From Cylindrospermum sp. FACHB-282 (GTDB lineage Bacteria; Cyanobacteriota; Cyanobacteriia; Cyanobacteriales; Nostocaceae): a stretch of DNA of 37,022 nt. Below are positions 1-7,258 of this stretch, one piece after another. The DNA is taken from positions 1 to 37,022 of the forward strand of contig NZ_JACJRJ010000054.1 of the NCBI RefSeq assembly GCF_014697195.1, written 5' to 3'. The position numbers were made by a program, and so were the translations under genes. How positions within the stretch are numbered: position 1 is the stretch's first letter; each line of letters starts with the position of its first letter. The notes beneath the pieces are model-generated. The model searched no databases. It worked only from the letters and a program-made list of their open reading frames with translations, and had not been told where the DNA came from.

Positions 1-102
1 TTTAACTCTTCATTTGGATTAATTAAATTTTGCTGGCATCCATACATTTGTTTTGCCTCCTTACCTGTATGCTAACATAAGTGTGTCGTCATTGTGTCAT
101 AT

Positions 103-255
103 ATGACAAAAAAAGAATTACACATTAGAATTACCGAACGCAGAATGAATAAACTGCGGTTGTATGCTGCAAAAAAAGATACAACTATTACCCAAGTTGT
201 AGAGGAATTGCTTGATACTCTACCTGAAATTACAGATATATTACAGGTAGGCTAA
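103..255 (+). CDS. Small ribbon-helix-helix (CopG/Arc-like) protein, 50 aa
   Basis: The reading frame runs from ATG 103 to TAA 253-255. The protein shows an alternating short strand (KKELHIRIT) followed by two predicted helices (about residues 12-25 and 29-42, ending QVVEELLDTL), which is the ribbon-helix-helix plan of CopG/Arc DNA-binding proteins. Such proteins dimerise, bind operators through the strand and often act as antitoxins or autoregulators. No toxin gene follows; instead the stop codon runs into sequence resembling the 3' end of a cyanobacterial TnpB element. From memory, small RHH genes often sit just upstream of tnpB in cyanobacterial IS200/IS605-type elements, so this may be the surviving first gene of a deleted element. 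The link to TnpB is inference. Confidence 0.6.
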   Translation: MTKKELHIRITERRMNKLRLYAAKKDTTITQVVEELLDTLPEITDILQVG

Positions 256-351
256 AGCCTACCGAGTCGTTTTTCATCCCCGGTCTGAAGTACGGAGTAT
301 GGCGCTGTGCGCCTGTTCCTCCGGGGCTTTCAAACTCCCGTCTGTTTCTTG
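256..351 (+). mobile_element. Probable 3'-end relic of an IS200/IS605-type (TnpB) element
   Basis: This stretch directly after the RHH gene has no ORF. It carries short GC-rich hairpin halves (GGCGCTGTGCGCC at about 301-313, and CCCCGG near 280 facing CCGGGG near 321) and ends close to CTCCCGTCTGTTTCTTGTAA. From memory, this arrangement matches the non-coding right end that follows tnpB in many cyanobacterial elements and that encodes the guide-RNA scaffold. No tnpB is present, so the element would be internally deleted. Assignment rests on recall, not on a database search. Confidence 0.4.
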
Positions 352-375
352 TAATGGGTAATGGGTAATGGGTAA
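352..375 (+). repeat. Heptamer short tandem repeat (TAATGGG)3
   Basis: Three perfect TAATGGG units (352-358, 359-365, 366-372) followed by TAA. The same heptamer or its complement recurs at 24421-24462, 27875-27909 and about 36825-36846, the behaviour of the STRR family of heterocystous cyanobacteria. Confidence 0.85.
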
Positions 376-392
376 AACTCATTACCCTCTAG

Positions 393-479
393 ATCAACAA
401 CCATAAAACCGACATGATGGTGCGTCCCTCTAACCTAGAAGATATTTTCATGGAATTAACGGGATGCGAGTTAGATTAA
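393..479 (+). pseudogene. 3' relic of an ABC-transporter ATP-binding protein gene
   Basis: One frame is open from 393 (after an in-frame TAG at 390-392) to TAA 477-479 and ends with residues RPSNLEDIFMELTGCELD. The pattern PSLED-I/V-F-x-ELTG is the usual extreme C-terminus of ABC-2 type transporter ATPases. Only about 28 residues remain; the rest of the gene is absent and a heptamer repeat lies directly upstream. It looks like the tail of a gene truncated by deletion or repeat insertion. Confidence 0.45.
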
Positions 480-481
480 CC

Positions 482-1162
482 TCACACACCTAACTCTCGC
501 AGCATGGCTTCTACTCTATCTACGCTATCTGAATCATTGCCCCGCTGGTATAAATCACGAGCTTTTTGAAGCACGCTGTTTGCTTGTTTGGCTTGCCGGC
601 GCTTTTTAAACATTGAACCCATCAACTCATAAGTGCGGGCATTGTTCTTATCCAGGTTAATTGCTTGCTCATAAGCCCACATAGCTGATTCATAGTCACC
701 CAGAGTGGATTGCGTCACACCTAATCCCAAATAGGCATTAACATTGTTGCGGTTCAGCTGGATGGAGCGACGGTAAGCTTCTTTAGCTCCTGGGGTGTCT
801 CCCAGATTACCTTTGATATAACCCACAGCGTAGTAAAAATCGCCATTGTTGGGATCGATGGCGATCGCCCGACGGTAAGCAGCTAAAGCCTGAGGAAAAT
901 TATTTTGTTGGGCATAGGAGTAGCCAATCCCAGAATAAATTTTGGCATTCCTGGGAGCTAGACTTGCGGCTTGCTGATAAATAGCGATCGCTCCATTATA
1001 ATCACCAGCATTTACTAGCCTCCGTCCTTCTTCCAACAGTTGCTTTAATTCAGAGTCGCTGGCTTGCGCCATCAATACCTCAGCCTGAGCAACCGAGGGT
1101 ATTGTGGTAGCGATACATCCTAATAATAGGACACTAACTACAAATGATGCTTGTTTGTACAT
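482..1162 (-). CDS. Secreted tetratricopeptide-repeat protein
   Basis: The protein (226 aa from the chosen start) begins MYKQASFVVSVLLLGC and has a typical signal peptide ending near SVAQAEVLMA, so it should be periplasmic or membrane-associated. About four and a half TPR units follow, each with the W/Y-x-G-Y/A-x-P spacing and an acidic loop such as AIDPNN or INLDKNN (roughly residues 45-185), then a charged helical tail. TPRs mediate protein-protein contacts; no catalytic domain is visible. I chose ATG 1162 because it starts the signal peptide directly; an upstream in-frame ATG at 1204 would add 14 polar residues, and both starts read ATGTACAA. The gene ends only 2 nt from the ABC-transporter relic on the other strand. 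The partner is unknown. Confidence 0.85.
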   Translation of the reverse strand: MYKQASFVVSVLLLGCIATTIPSVAQAEVLMAQASDSELKQLLEEGRRLVNAGDYNGAIAIYQQAASLAPRNAKIYSGIGYSYAQQNNFPQALAAYRRAIAIDPNNGDFYYAVGYIKGNLGDTPGAKEAYRRSIQLNRNNVNAYLGLGVTQSTLGDYESAMWAYEQAINLDKNNARTYELMGSMFKKRRQAKQANSVLQKARDLYQRGNDSDSVDRVEAMLRELGV

Positions 1163-1204
1163 AGTCAAGTTTCGATTATTATCAGGAGCTTTTTTCTTGT
1201 ACAT

Positions 1205-1521
1205 TAAAACAAAAATATTGAGTTTTGAAAACTGTATTTACTCACATTTACGAAATATTAATCAGCCTGGAAAATTTGTTTTCTCTAGTTAGAATCATTA
1301 CTCCGAGTATCTACGTAAAAATCAATGGTCGTCAATTATCAATAATTTAGAGATATCTGGCGGCTGATGGGACTTTTTTTTGAAATTAGCCAGGGAATTT
1401 TCAACTGAGGATCAACTGTAAACGTGAAGTTTCCCTTGAGTTCCTGCCTAATGCTCAGGGATACCAAAACTGAGCGCCTGGTTGTATTCTAAATCTAGAA
1501 TGCAATTTGTGAGGCTAATTT
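1205..1521. other. Divergent intergenic region between TPR and YbjQ genes
   Basis: This 317-bp AT-rich stretch separates two divergent genes and should hold both promoters. I find no coding frame, strong hairpin or recognised operator. The + strand 62-aa frame crossing 1104-1292 starts inside the TPR gene and has no family resemblance. Confidence 0.5.
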
Positions 1522-1848
1522 ATGCTTTTAACTACCACTGATGTAATTCAAGGGGCTGTGATTCAGTCATACTTAGGTATTGTAACTGCTGAAGTCGTCT
1601 ATGGTAGTAATTTCCTGCGGGATTTTTTGGCTAGCATTCGAGATATTGTTGGTGGACGCACCGGTAGCTACGAGCGTTTATTTGAGCAAGGACAACGAAA
1701 GGCACTTGAAGAATTAGAACAACGGGCCCTGCGTTTAGGCGCAGATGCTGTAATCGGTATTCAAATTGATACTGGTACAATCAATGTTGACCAGTCCGGA
1801 GTTTTGTTGCTGATTACTGCTACAGGCACAGCTGTAAAAGTTCGTTAA
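1522..1848 (+). CDS. YbjQ/UPF0145 family protein, 108 aa
   Basis: The full-length match to the UPF0145 (YbjQ) family is shown by an N-terminal strand pair (MLLTTTDVIQG, YLGIVTAEVVYG), the RDIVGGRTGSYE turn, a long helix (about 57-71) and the closing ALRLGADAVIGIQID segment with a final strand. The family forms pentameric beta-rich assemblies; it has been described as putative heavy-metal binding, but its biochemical role is not established. There is no signal peptide, so it is cytosolic. The length is normal and the frame intact. It is transcribed alone; the next gene on this strand begins 297 bp downstream. Confidence 0.85.
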   Translation: MLLTTTDVIQGAVIQSYLGIVTAEVVYGSNFLRDFLASIRDIVGGRTGSYERLFEQGQRKALEELEQRALRLGADAVIGIQIDTGTINVDQSGVLLLITATGTAVKVR

Positions 1849-1930
1849 ATAAGAGCGTTTATGCTCGTTGCAGCCAAAATAAAAATTTTGATAAATTCCT
1901 CCTAAAGTCTCATTGAAATTTGAATTTTTA

Positions 1931-1969
1931 TTGATATTTTTTAGGAGATGATCATCGATAAAATATCAA
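1931..1969. other. Nested inverted repeat (10-bp perfect arms)
   Basis: TTGATATTTT (1931-1940) is perfectly complementary to AAAATATCAA (1960-1969). The 19-nt interval contains a second palindrome, GATGATCATC (1947-1956). It lies between the YbjQ gene and the membrane-protein gene, about 177 bp before the latter's ATG. There is no downstream T-tract, so a regulator site or RNA structure is more likely than a terminator. Confidence 0.5.
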
Positions 1970-2145
1970 GATTGACTAAGTTAGATTGAATATTATTGCT
2001 CTCTGTAATCTGTTATGACTACAGACAGAGCAACTAACTCTTTCTATTGATAGATAATAAATCTCATCACCAGCAATTTAATTTTAAATATAAGCATGAA
2101 TATACCTGAACAACTTTGCTGAAATAGCAAGGGAGAAAATAAAGT

Positions 2146-2763
2146 ATGTCATACATAAATCGGGTAGGTGATGATCTTATTCCTCCTGAGCCAGCGATCG
2201 CATCTCGAGTTAGTGAATACCGCGATCGCGTTCGCTGGGGGCCGATAATTTCCGGCGTTTTAGTTGCTTTAGCCACTCAATTTATTTTGAGTTCCTTGTT
2301 TGGCGCAATTGGTGCAGGCACAATCGCCCAATCAGGCGCACCAAGAACAATTACACCTGAAATTGCAACTAACGTGGGGCTGTGGTCAACTGTCGCGTTG
2401 TTGATTTCCCTATTTATTGGCGGTTGGGTGACAACCCGTGCTTGTGGGCCAATGAACCGCAATACCGCTCTCCTCAACGGCGCAATTCTCTGGGCAACTA
2501 CTTTAGCAGTTAGCTCTTTCCTGTTAGCAAATGGAGTGTGGGGTGCTTTTGGTGTTGCTGCTCCCAATACTGCGGTAGTGATCAACCAGGTACCACAACA
2601 AAACCTACCGAGACTCACTGCTGAACAAGCCCGCGATATTGCTGCTGCAACCTCTAGAGCTTTATTGTGGTTTGTATTTGGTTCCTTGTTGGGTTTAGCC
2701 TCAGCGCTGATGGGTGCAGTCGTCGGTGCTCGCACTCCTCGTACTAACAGTTATAATCCGTAA
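2146..2763 (+). CDS. Conserved cyanobacterial-type membrane protein, four predicted helices
   Basis: I do not recognise a named family. The 205-aa protein starts with about 28 polar residues (VSEYRDRVRWGP) and then has four hydrophobic segments at roughly 32-58, 78-100, 108-135 and 168-195. The small-residue-rich helices (GAIGAG, GSLLGLASALMGAVVGAR) suggest tight packing. A polar loop rich in Gln, Asn and Ala (about 140-165) separates helices 3 and 4, and the C-terminus is short and polar. The start is supported by a purine-rich stretch (AAGGGAGAA) ten or so bases upstream. The gene stands alone and ends in a clear hairpin terminator. Function unknown; a membrane scaffold or stress-related role would be a guess. 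Confidence 0.75.
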   Translation: MSYINRVGDDLIPPEPAIASRVSEYRDRVRWGPIISGVLVALATQFILSSLFGAIGAGTIAQSGAPRTITPEIATNVGLWSTVALLISLFIGGWVTTRACGPMNRNTALLNGAILWATTLAVSSFLLANGVWGAFGVAAPNTAVVINQVPQQNLPRLTAEQARDIAAATSRALLWFVFGSLLGLASALMGAVVGARTPRTNSYNP

Positions 2764-2847
2764 CCATCCCTTTCCTCCCATTCAAAATGCAAAATTCAAA
2801 AAAAAGATTTGAATTTCCCCAAAGGGGGTTAACATATTCAATTTTGA

Positions 2848-2878
2848 AAGCACCTTGTGGAAAAAGGTGCTTTTTATT
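2848..2878 (+). terminator. Rho-independent terminator after the membrane-protein gene
   Basis: AAAGCACCTT (2848-2857) pairs perfectly with AAGGTGCTTT (2864-2873) over a 6-nt loop and runs into TTTTTATT. It separates two convergent genes (ends 2763 and 2881). Confidence 0.85.
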
Positions 2879-2880
2879 CT

Positions 2881-3459
2881 TTAACGCTGGCGTTTGTAGC
2901 GTCCAATTAATTCTGACGAAGCCAAAACATGACCCTCCATTGCTGCCAAAATTTGGTTTTTGCTAGCACCTGCTGCTAAACGCAACTTTTGATCTAGGGC
3001 ATAAAGTCGAAAAAAGTACCGATGGATGCCACTGGGTGGACAAGGGCCACCATAACCAAATTTGCCAAAATCATTTTTTCCCTGGACGCCGCCATTAGGT
3101 AGAGTTTTGATCGAGGAAATTTGCTCTGGTAGTTGGCCAGCTGTAGGGGGAATGTCATAAACCACCCAATGAACAAATATCTTTCCAGGTGCATCTGGAT
3201 CATCCACAATTAATGCGAGGCTTTGTGTTTCTCTGGGGACTTCATCCCAGATCAGGGGTGGAGAAATATCTGCACCATCACAGGTGTATTGTGCAGGAAT
3301 TAACCCATTATTTTCAAAGGCGCTGCTTGCCAATTTCATGCTTTTCGCCTCCTTTTTTAAGAGACTGTTATTGCCAGCAGAACTACAACTAACTAGAGAT
3401 AATTCTACTAATCCAAATATAGCGAAGCTTTGACTGATAAAAAATCGCCGTCCACTCAT
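2881..3459 (-). CDS. YbhB/YbcL-type PEBP (Raf kinase inhibitor-like) lipoprotein
   Basis: The 192-aa protein carries the phosphatidylethanolamine-binding protein signatures: a DDPDAPGK-type loop, HWVVYDIP, and the GGPCPPSGIHRYFFRLYALD segment with the conserved PPSG-HRY ligand-pocket motif. The bacterial YbhB/YbcL family has the PEBP fold; its physiological ligand is unclear. The N-terminus (SGRRFF, a hydrophobic run, then LVSC) looks like a signal peptide with a twin arginine and a lipobox, so export and lipid anchoring at the Cys near residue 25 is plausible. An internal ATG (MKLASSAFE) would give a cytosolic version without the leader. The gene is monocistronic, and its ATG directly abuts a dispersed repeat that also abuts the ferredoxin gene at 33909. 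Confidence 0.88.
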   Translation of the reverse strand: MSGRRFFISQSFAIFGLVELSLVSCSSAGNNSLLKKEAKSMKLASSAFENNGLIPAQYTCDGADISPPLIWDEVPRETQSLALIVDDPDAPGKIFVHWVVYDIPPTAGQLPEQISSIKTLPNGGVQGKNDFGKFGYGGPCPPSGIHRYFFRLYALDQKLRLAAGASKNQILAAMEGHVLASSELIGRYKRQR

Positions 3460-3492
3460 ACCAATTTGGGATTTTAGATTTGGGGTTGGGAA
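3460..3492 (-). repeat. Dispersed repeat abutting a start codon (copy 1)
   Basis: Directly after the complement of ATG, the + strand reads ACCAATTTGGGATTTTAGAT and continues TTGGGG. A near-identical run (ACCAATTTTGGATTTTAGAT, then TTTGG) follows the start codon complement at 33907-33909. The 5' leader of two unrelated genes is therefore the same small repeat. Confidence 0.65.
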
Positions 3493-3572
3493 TACTGATG
3501 GTTAGGCTAACAATTCCCAATTGGGTATCATATATTATTTACGGTCATCAATGCCTAATATACTCATTAGGC

Positions 3573-3833
3573 TCACCACTTTAAATATGCAGCTTCAATT
3601 CCTTGCTCTCGCCTAATTTTGGCATCTTTCTCAAACCAGGAAATTATTTGCTTTGTTGTCAAATCTTCAATAGCAATACCGTAATCTTGGGCGATATGCT
3701 GCAAAATCCTCAAGGATGAAATTGTTAGTCTGGTTAAAAACTTTTCTGGGGAAGACAACAAAGCAGCATCTACCTTTGCTGACTCTTCCAGGGTTAAAAA
3801 TTGTGTTGGCGATTGATGTGGTGCTATATCCAT
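3573..3833 (-). CDS. Small conserved-looking hypothetical protein, 86 aa
   Basis: I do not recognise this family. The protein is soluble and mostly helical, with a proline/glutamine-containing start, a helical core (LEESAKVDAALLSSPEKFLTR, then SLRILQHIAQDYGIAIEDLT) and a basic-acidic tail ending AAYLKW. It has no signal peptide, Cys motif or nucleotide-binding loop. It lies on the same strand as sufR, 116 bp downstream of the sufR stop, and could be read through from it, but the gap is AT-rich and lacks a clear terminator either way. Its composition and intact frame support a real gene. Function unknown. Confidence 0.6.
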   Translation of the reverse strand: MDIAPHQSPTQFLTLEESAKVDAALLSSPEKFLTRLTISSLRILQHIAQDYGIAIEDLTTKQIISWFEKDAKIRREQGIEAAYLKW

Positions 3834-3949
3834 ATTAAATAATTAAAAAATCCCAATTAAAAGTAACTTGGCTGCTGACTGTAGGCAAAACTTGACAATA
3901 TCCATTTTACCTACAACTTAATCTTAAAATCAGGTTATTTAGGGAACTT

Positions 3950-4654
3950 TTACTTTTGCGTTTGTACCAAATAGCCGCAGCGATGTTCGCCGTTGATAAT
4001 CCAGTGGGTGCGCTCCACTGTACAATCGGGGAGAACTGCGGCAAACATTTCTAGTTCATGACCGCAGACGCTGGGGAAAGATTCAGCAACGTTGGAAATC
4101 GCGCAGTTATGCTCCATTAAAATAAAGCATTTCCCTGGTGGGGAGTCATTCTCCTTTACAGAGTGACACTCCGCCATGAAGCCTTCAGCTTTTCTTAGTT
4201 CTACTAAATTTGCCACACGTTCTTCCAGGGAACCATTACCCAAACGTTCCCGATATTCTTGGGCTTTGCGCTCCCACTGTTTTTGTAAAATCGATTTAAC
4301 TTGGTCACGGCCAACGGTTTCCGCTAAGGTATCCAGCAGGGAAACGGCAAATCCGCCATAGCCATTACCAAAGCTATCACCTCCAGCACGGCGTAGGCGT
4401 TCACTTTCATTGCGACGTAGGCGATCGCGTCCCTGATGACTCAATTGATAAATATGCTGCGGACGCCCCATCCCCGCCTGTTCTGGCGTTGAGAACAAAA
4501 CTAGATCCTCCGTCTCCAAATCCTTGAGATGGCGACGAATCGCTTGGGGACTAACTTCTAAAATGGCCGCTAGCTCAAAAGCCGTTGCTTGTGAGTGTTT
4601 CAGCAGATACTCTAGGATATCTTGCTTCGTTGAGGACTGGTGGGTAGTCGCCAT
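3950..4654 (-). CDS. sufR: SufR, Fe-S cluster-binding repressor of the suf operon
   Basis: The 234-aa protein has an N-terminal winged helix-turn-helix (about residues 10-70; helix pair AFELAAILEVSPQAIRRHL, then wing GMGRPQHIYQLS) of the DeoR/ArsR-like type used by SufR. The C-terminal half holds cysteines C163, C176, C184, C197, C211 and C226; the last four are spaced C-X12-C-X13-C-X14-C, the spacing I recall as the SufR cluster motif. In Synechocystis SufR binds a [4Fe-4S] cluster and represses sufBCDS and its own gene when clusters are sufficient. Here it is divergent from sufB with two CAAC-N6-GTTG palindromes in the 223-bp gap, which fits the same circuit. The start at 4654 gives the normal N-terminus. 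Confidence 0.95.
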   Translation of the reverse strand: MATTHQSSTKQDILEYLLKHSQATAFELAAILEVSPQAIRRHLKDLETEDLVLFSTPEQAGMGRPQHIYQLSHQGRDRLRRNESERLRRAGGDSFGNGYGGFAVSLLDTLAETVGRDQVKSILQKQWERKAQEYRERLGNGSLEERVANLVELRKAEGFMAECHSVKENDSPPGKCFILMEHNCAISNVAESFPSVCGHELEMFAAVLPDCTVERTHWIINGEHRCGYLVQTQK

Positions 4655-4682
4655 CTTCGTCCTAAAAAATTTCTGAGAAAAT

Positions 4683-4711
4683 TTGACTTTAACAACATTG
4701 TTGTTGTTAAT
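4683..4711 (+). promoter_or_regulatory. Candidate sufB promoter overlapping SufR site 1
   Basis: TTGACT (4683-4688) lies 17 nt upstream of GTTAAT (4706-4711), an acceptable sigma-70-type -35/-10 pair (the -10 matches 4 of 6). SufR site 1 (4689-4710) would fill the spacer, a classical repression geometry. The promoter is inferred from sequence alone; it would leave a long (~160 nt) sufB leader. Confidence 0.3.
4689..4710. promoter_or_regulatory. SufR operator 1 (CAAC-N6-GTTG)
   Basis: The core CAAC-ATTGTT-GTTG is at 4693-4706. The symmetry extends outward to 8-bp arms, TTAACAAC and GTTGTTAA, perfectly complementary. This is the consensus described for cyanobacterial SufR. It lies 34 bp from the sufR start codon. 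Confidence 0.88.
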
Positions 4712-4734
4712 CTAGCGTAAAATGAAGATAGTTT

Positions 4735-4754
4735 AAACAACAGCCCCGTTGTTT
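4735..4754. promoter_or_regulatory. SufR operator 2 (CAAC-N6-GTTG)
   Basis: The core CAAC-AGCCCC-GTTG is at 4738-4751 with 7-bp perfect arms (AAACAAC and GTTGTTT). Its centre is 45 bp from the centre of operator 1, so two SufR dimers could sit on similar, though not identical, DNA faces. Confidence 0.88.
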
Positions 4755-4877
4755 TACTCTCCACATCTATATTAACAGCCGTGTGACCACTCGGTAACAC
4801 GAAAGGAGAATCGGCTAGCTACAGCCCGTCTCCCATCCTTAAAGAGATTTAGAACCGAACACAAGAGACAACTACCG

Positions 4878-6317
4878 ATGACTGCCACTGTCAAAACCTT
4901 AGTCAACCAACCCTACAAGTACGGCTTTGTCACTGACATTGAAGCCGACACGATTCCGCGTGGACTAAACGAGGACGTGATCCGCGTGATTTCCGCCAAA
5001 AAGAATGAGCCGGAATTCATGCTGGAATTTCGCCTCAGAGCTTACCGTCAGTGGCAAAAAATGACGGAACCGACTTGGCCCAGCGTCAAGTATCCAGCAA
5101 TTGACTACCAGAATATCATCTACTATTCAGCACCGAAACAAAAGAAACAAAAGCTGAACAGTTTGGAGGAAGTTGATCCCACCCTCCTAGAAACCTTTGA
5201 AAAGCTAGGCATTCCCATCACAGAACAGAAGCGCTTGGCAAATGTCGCCGTTGATGCGATTTTTGATAGCGTTTCCATCGCCACTACATTTAAGGACAAA
5301 CTAGCCAAAGACGGGGTGATCTTCTGCTCGATTTCCGAAGCACTCCAAGAACACCCAGAACTGATCAAAAAATATCTGGGTAGCGTCGTCCCCGTGGCTG
5401 ACAACTATTTTGCCGCCCTCAACGCTGCTGTCTTCTCTGATGGTTCCTTTGTCTACATTCCTAAAGGCGTCAAATGTCCGATGGAACTCTCTACCTACTT
5501 CCGCATCAATTCCGGCGATACCGGACAATTTGAGCGGACTTTGATTGTCGCTGAAGAAGGTAGCTATGTTTCTTATCTAGAAGGTTGCACTGCGCCAATG
5601 TACGACAGCAACCAGCTACACGCTGCTGTTGTGGAACTGGTGGCCTTCGACAATGCCGAAATTAAATACTCCACTGTCCAAAATTGGTACGCGGGAGATG
5701 TCAACGGTAAAGGCGGTATTTATAACTTTGTCACTAAGCGCGGTTTGTGTCAGGGTGTAAATTCTAAGATTTCCTGGACTCAGGTGGAAACTGGTTCGGC
5801 AATTACTTGGAAGTATCCTAGCTGCGTTTTGGTTGGTGATAACTCTGTGGGTGAATTCTATTCGGTGGCGCTGACAAATAATATGCAGCAAGCTGATACC
5901 GGTACTAAGATGGTTCATATCGGTAAGAATACTCGCAGCACAATTATTTCTAAAGGAATCTCTGCCGGTAAATCTAGTAATAGTTACCGGGGTTTGGTGA
6001 AGGTTAATCCGACGGCTAAAGGGGCTAGAAACTATTCTCAATGCGACTCGATGTTGATTGGGGATAATGCCCATGCGAATACTTTCCCTTATATTCAGGT
6101 GCAAAATCATACTGCAAAGGTGGAGCATGAGGCTTCTACTTCTAAGATTGGGGAAGATCAGCTTTTTTACTTCGCTCAACGAGGTATTTCTCCTGAAGAT
6201 GCTATTTCGATGATGATTAGCGGTTTCTGTAAGGATGTTTTTAATCAGCTGCCGATGGAGTTTGCTGTGGAAGCTGATAAGTTGTTGAGTCTGAAGTTGG
6301 AAGGTTCTGTTGGGTAA
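4878..6317 (+). CDS. sufB: SufB, Fe-S cluster scaffold subunit
   Basis: The 479-aa protein is full length for SufB. The N-terminal helical region ([20 protein letters not shown]) is followed by the right-handed beta-helix core shared with SufD, including [20 protein letters not shown], the [16 protein letters not shown] turn, [20 protein letters not shown] and the C-terminal [20 protein letters not shown] signature. SufB is the scaffold of the SufBC2D complex on which clusters are built from SufS-derived sulfur; it acts in the cytosol. It is the first gene of sufBCDS, divergent from sufR and preceded by two SufR operators. The 152-bp gap to sufC is unusually large for a suf operon and filled by repeats. 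Confidence 0.97.
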   Translation: MTATVKTLVNQPYKYGFVTDIEADTIPRGLNEDVIRVISAKKNEPEFMLEFRLRAYRQWQKMTEPTWPSVKYPAIDYQNIIYYSAPKQKKQKLNSLEEVDPTLLETFEKLGIPITEQKRLANVAVDAIFDSVSIATTFKDKLAKDGVIFCSISEALQEHPELIKKYLGSVVPVADNYFAALNAAVFSDGSFVYIPKGVKCPMELSTYFRINSGDTGQFERTLIVAEEGSYVSYLEGCTAPMYDSNQLHAAVVELVAFDNAEIKYSTVQNWYAGDVNGKGGIYNFVTKRGLCQGVNSKISWTQVETGSAITWKYPSCVLVGDNSVGEFYSVALTNNMQQADTGTKMVHIGKNTRSTIISKGISAGKSSNSYRGLVKVNPTAKGARNYSQCDSMLIGDNAHANTFPYIQVQNHTAKVEHEASTSKIGEDQLFYFAQRGISPEDAISMMISGFCKDVFNQLPMEFAVEADKLLSLKLEGSVG

Positions 6318-6348
6318 TTTCGGTGTTTAGTTGCGGTGGGTATTAACG

Positions 6349-6420
6349 TAGACGCGTAGCGGCGTGCCGCAGGCTACCGCAAAGGGCGCACGCGCGCAGC
6401 GATGCCCAAAGGGCTGTAGA
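6349..6420 (+). repeat. GC-rich small dispersed repeat between sufB and sufC
   Basis: The run starting GTAGACGCGTAGCGGCGTGC, with CCGCAGGCTACCGC and CCCAAAGGGC following, is typical of small dispersed repeats scattered through Nostoc-type genomes. It contains several short hairpins (GTAGCGGCGTGCCGC-type pairing) and has a GC content far above its surroundings. It lies inside the suf operon. Confidence 0.65.
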
Positions 6421-6430
6421 GCGCGAAGTA

Positions 6431-6460
6431 AGAAGAGAAGAGAAGAGAAGAGAAGAGAAG
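6431..6460 (+). repeat. Pentamer microsatellite (AGAAG)6 in the sufC leader
   Basis: Six perfect AGAAG units end 9 nt before the sufC ATG (6470), followed by AGAGAGAAC. The tract is wholly purine and supplies the only Shine-Dalgarno-like sequence for sufC. Unit-number changes would not shift a reading frame but could change initiation efficiency. Confidence 0.9.
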
Positions 6461-6469
6461 AGAGAGAAC

Positions 6470-7258
6470 ATGATTATTGAAAATAGTGAAGTTGTGCTGT
6501 CAGTCAGGGATTTGACGGCTGAGGTTGATGGGACGCCGATTCTGAAGGGTGTGAATTTGGAAGTTCGCTCTGGCGAAGTACACGCGATTATGGGGCCGAA
6601 TGGTTCTGGTAAGAGTACTTTTTCTAAGGTGTTAACTGGACATCCGGCTTATAAGGTGACTGGTGGTGAGGTGATTTTTCAGGGGCAAAATTTGCTGGAA
6701 ATGGAACCGGCACAAAGGGCTAGAGCGGGTGTGTTTTTGGCGTTTCAATATCCTCTGGAAATTCCGGGTGTGAGTAATTTGGATTTCTTGCGGGTGGCTT
6801 ATAATTCCCGTCGCAAGGGGCTGGGTTTGGATGAGGTGGATGCTTTTGATTTTGATGATTTGATTGAGCAAAAGTTGGATGTGGTGAAGATGAATCCCTC
6901 TTTTCTTAGTCGTAGTTTGAATGAAGGGTTTTCTGGTGGTGAGAAGAAGCGAAATGAAATTCTGCAAATGGCTCTGCTAGAACCAAAGTTGGCAATTCTT
7001 GATGAGACTGATTCGGGTTTGGATATTGATGCTCTGAGAATTGTGGCGAATGGGGTAAATCAGTTGGCAAATTCAGATAATGCCACAATTATGATTACTC
7101 ACTATCAGCGTTTACTTGACTATATTATTCCTGACTATGTTCATGTAATGGCTAATGGGCAAATTCTGATGTGCGGCGGTAAGGATTTGGCGCTGGAGTT
7201 AGAAGCTCGTGGTTATGACTGGATTGTAGAAGATGCTGCGGTTGGGGTGGGTGTGTAA
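6470..7258 (+). CDS. sufC: SufC, ABC-type ATPase of the SufBCD complex
   Basis: The 262-aa ATPase has Walker [10 protein letters not shown] at 42-50, Q-loop [12 protein letters not shown] near 90, the signature FSGGEKKR at 154-161 and Walker B LAILDE at 174-179 followed by TDSGLD, a sequence diagnostic for SufC. There are no membrane segments, as expected for this cytosolic ABC protein, which dimerises within SufBC2D and drives the conformational change for cluster assembly. Its start follows the AGAAG microsatellite. The stop overlaps the sufD start in TAATG (7256-7260), implying translational coupling of C and D but not of B and C. Confidence 0.97.
   Translation: MIIENSEVVLSVRDLTAEVDGTPILKGVNLEVRSGEVHAIMGPNGSGKSTFSKVLTGHPAYKVTGGEVIFQGQNLLEMEPAQRARAGVFLAFQYPLEIPGVSNLDFLRVAYNSRRKGLGLDEVDAFDFDDLIEQKLDVVKMNPSFLSRSLNEGFSGGEKKRNEILQMALLEPKLAILDETDSGLDIDALRIVANGVNQLANSDNATIMITHYQRLLDYIIPDYVHVMANGQILMCGGKDLALELEARGYDWIVEDAAVGVGV

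Noticed and set aside
2277-2735. 152-aa minus-strand frame over the 2146 membrane gene
   Set aside because: The + strand frame has clear membrane helices and a terminator; the minus frame is Ala/Pro-rich shadow.
5616-6179. 187-aa minus-strand frame antisense to sufB
   Set aside because: It lies wholly within sufB, its composition (Ser/Arg/Ile-rich) reflects sufB codon use and it has no family resemblance.
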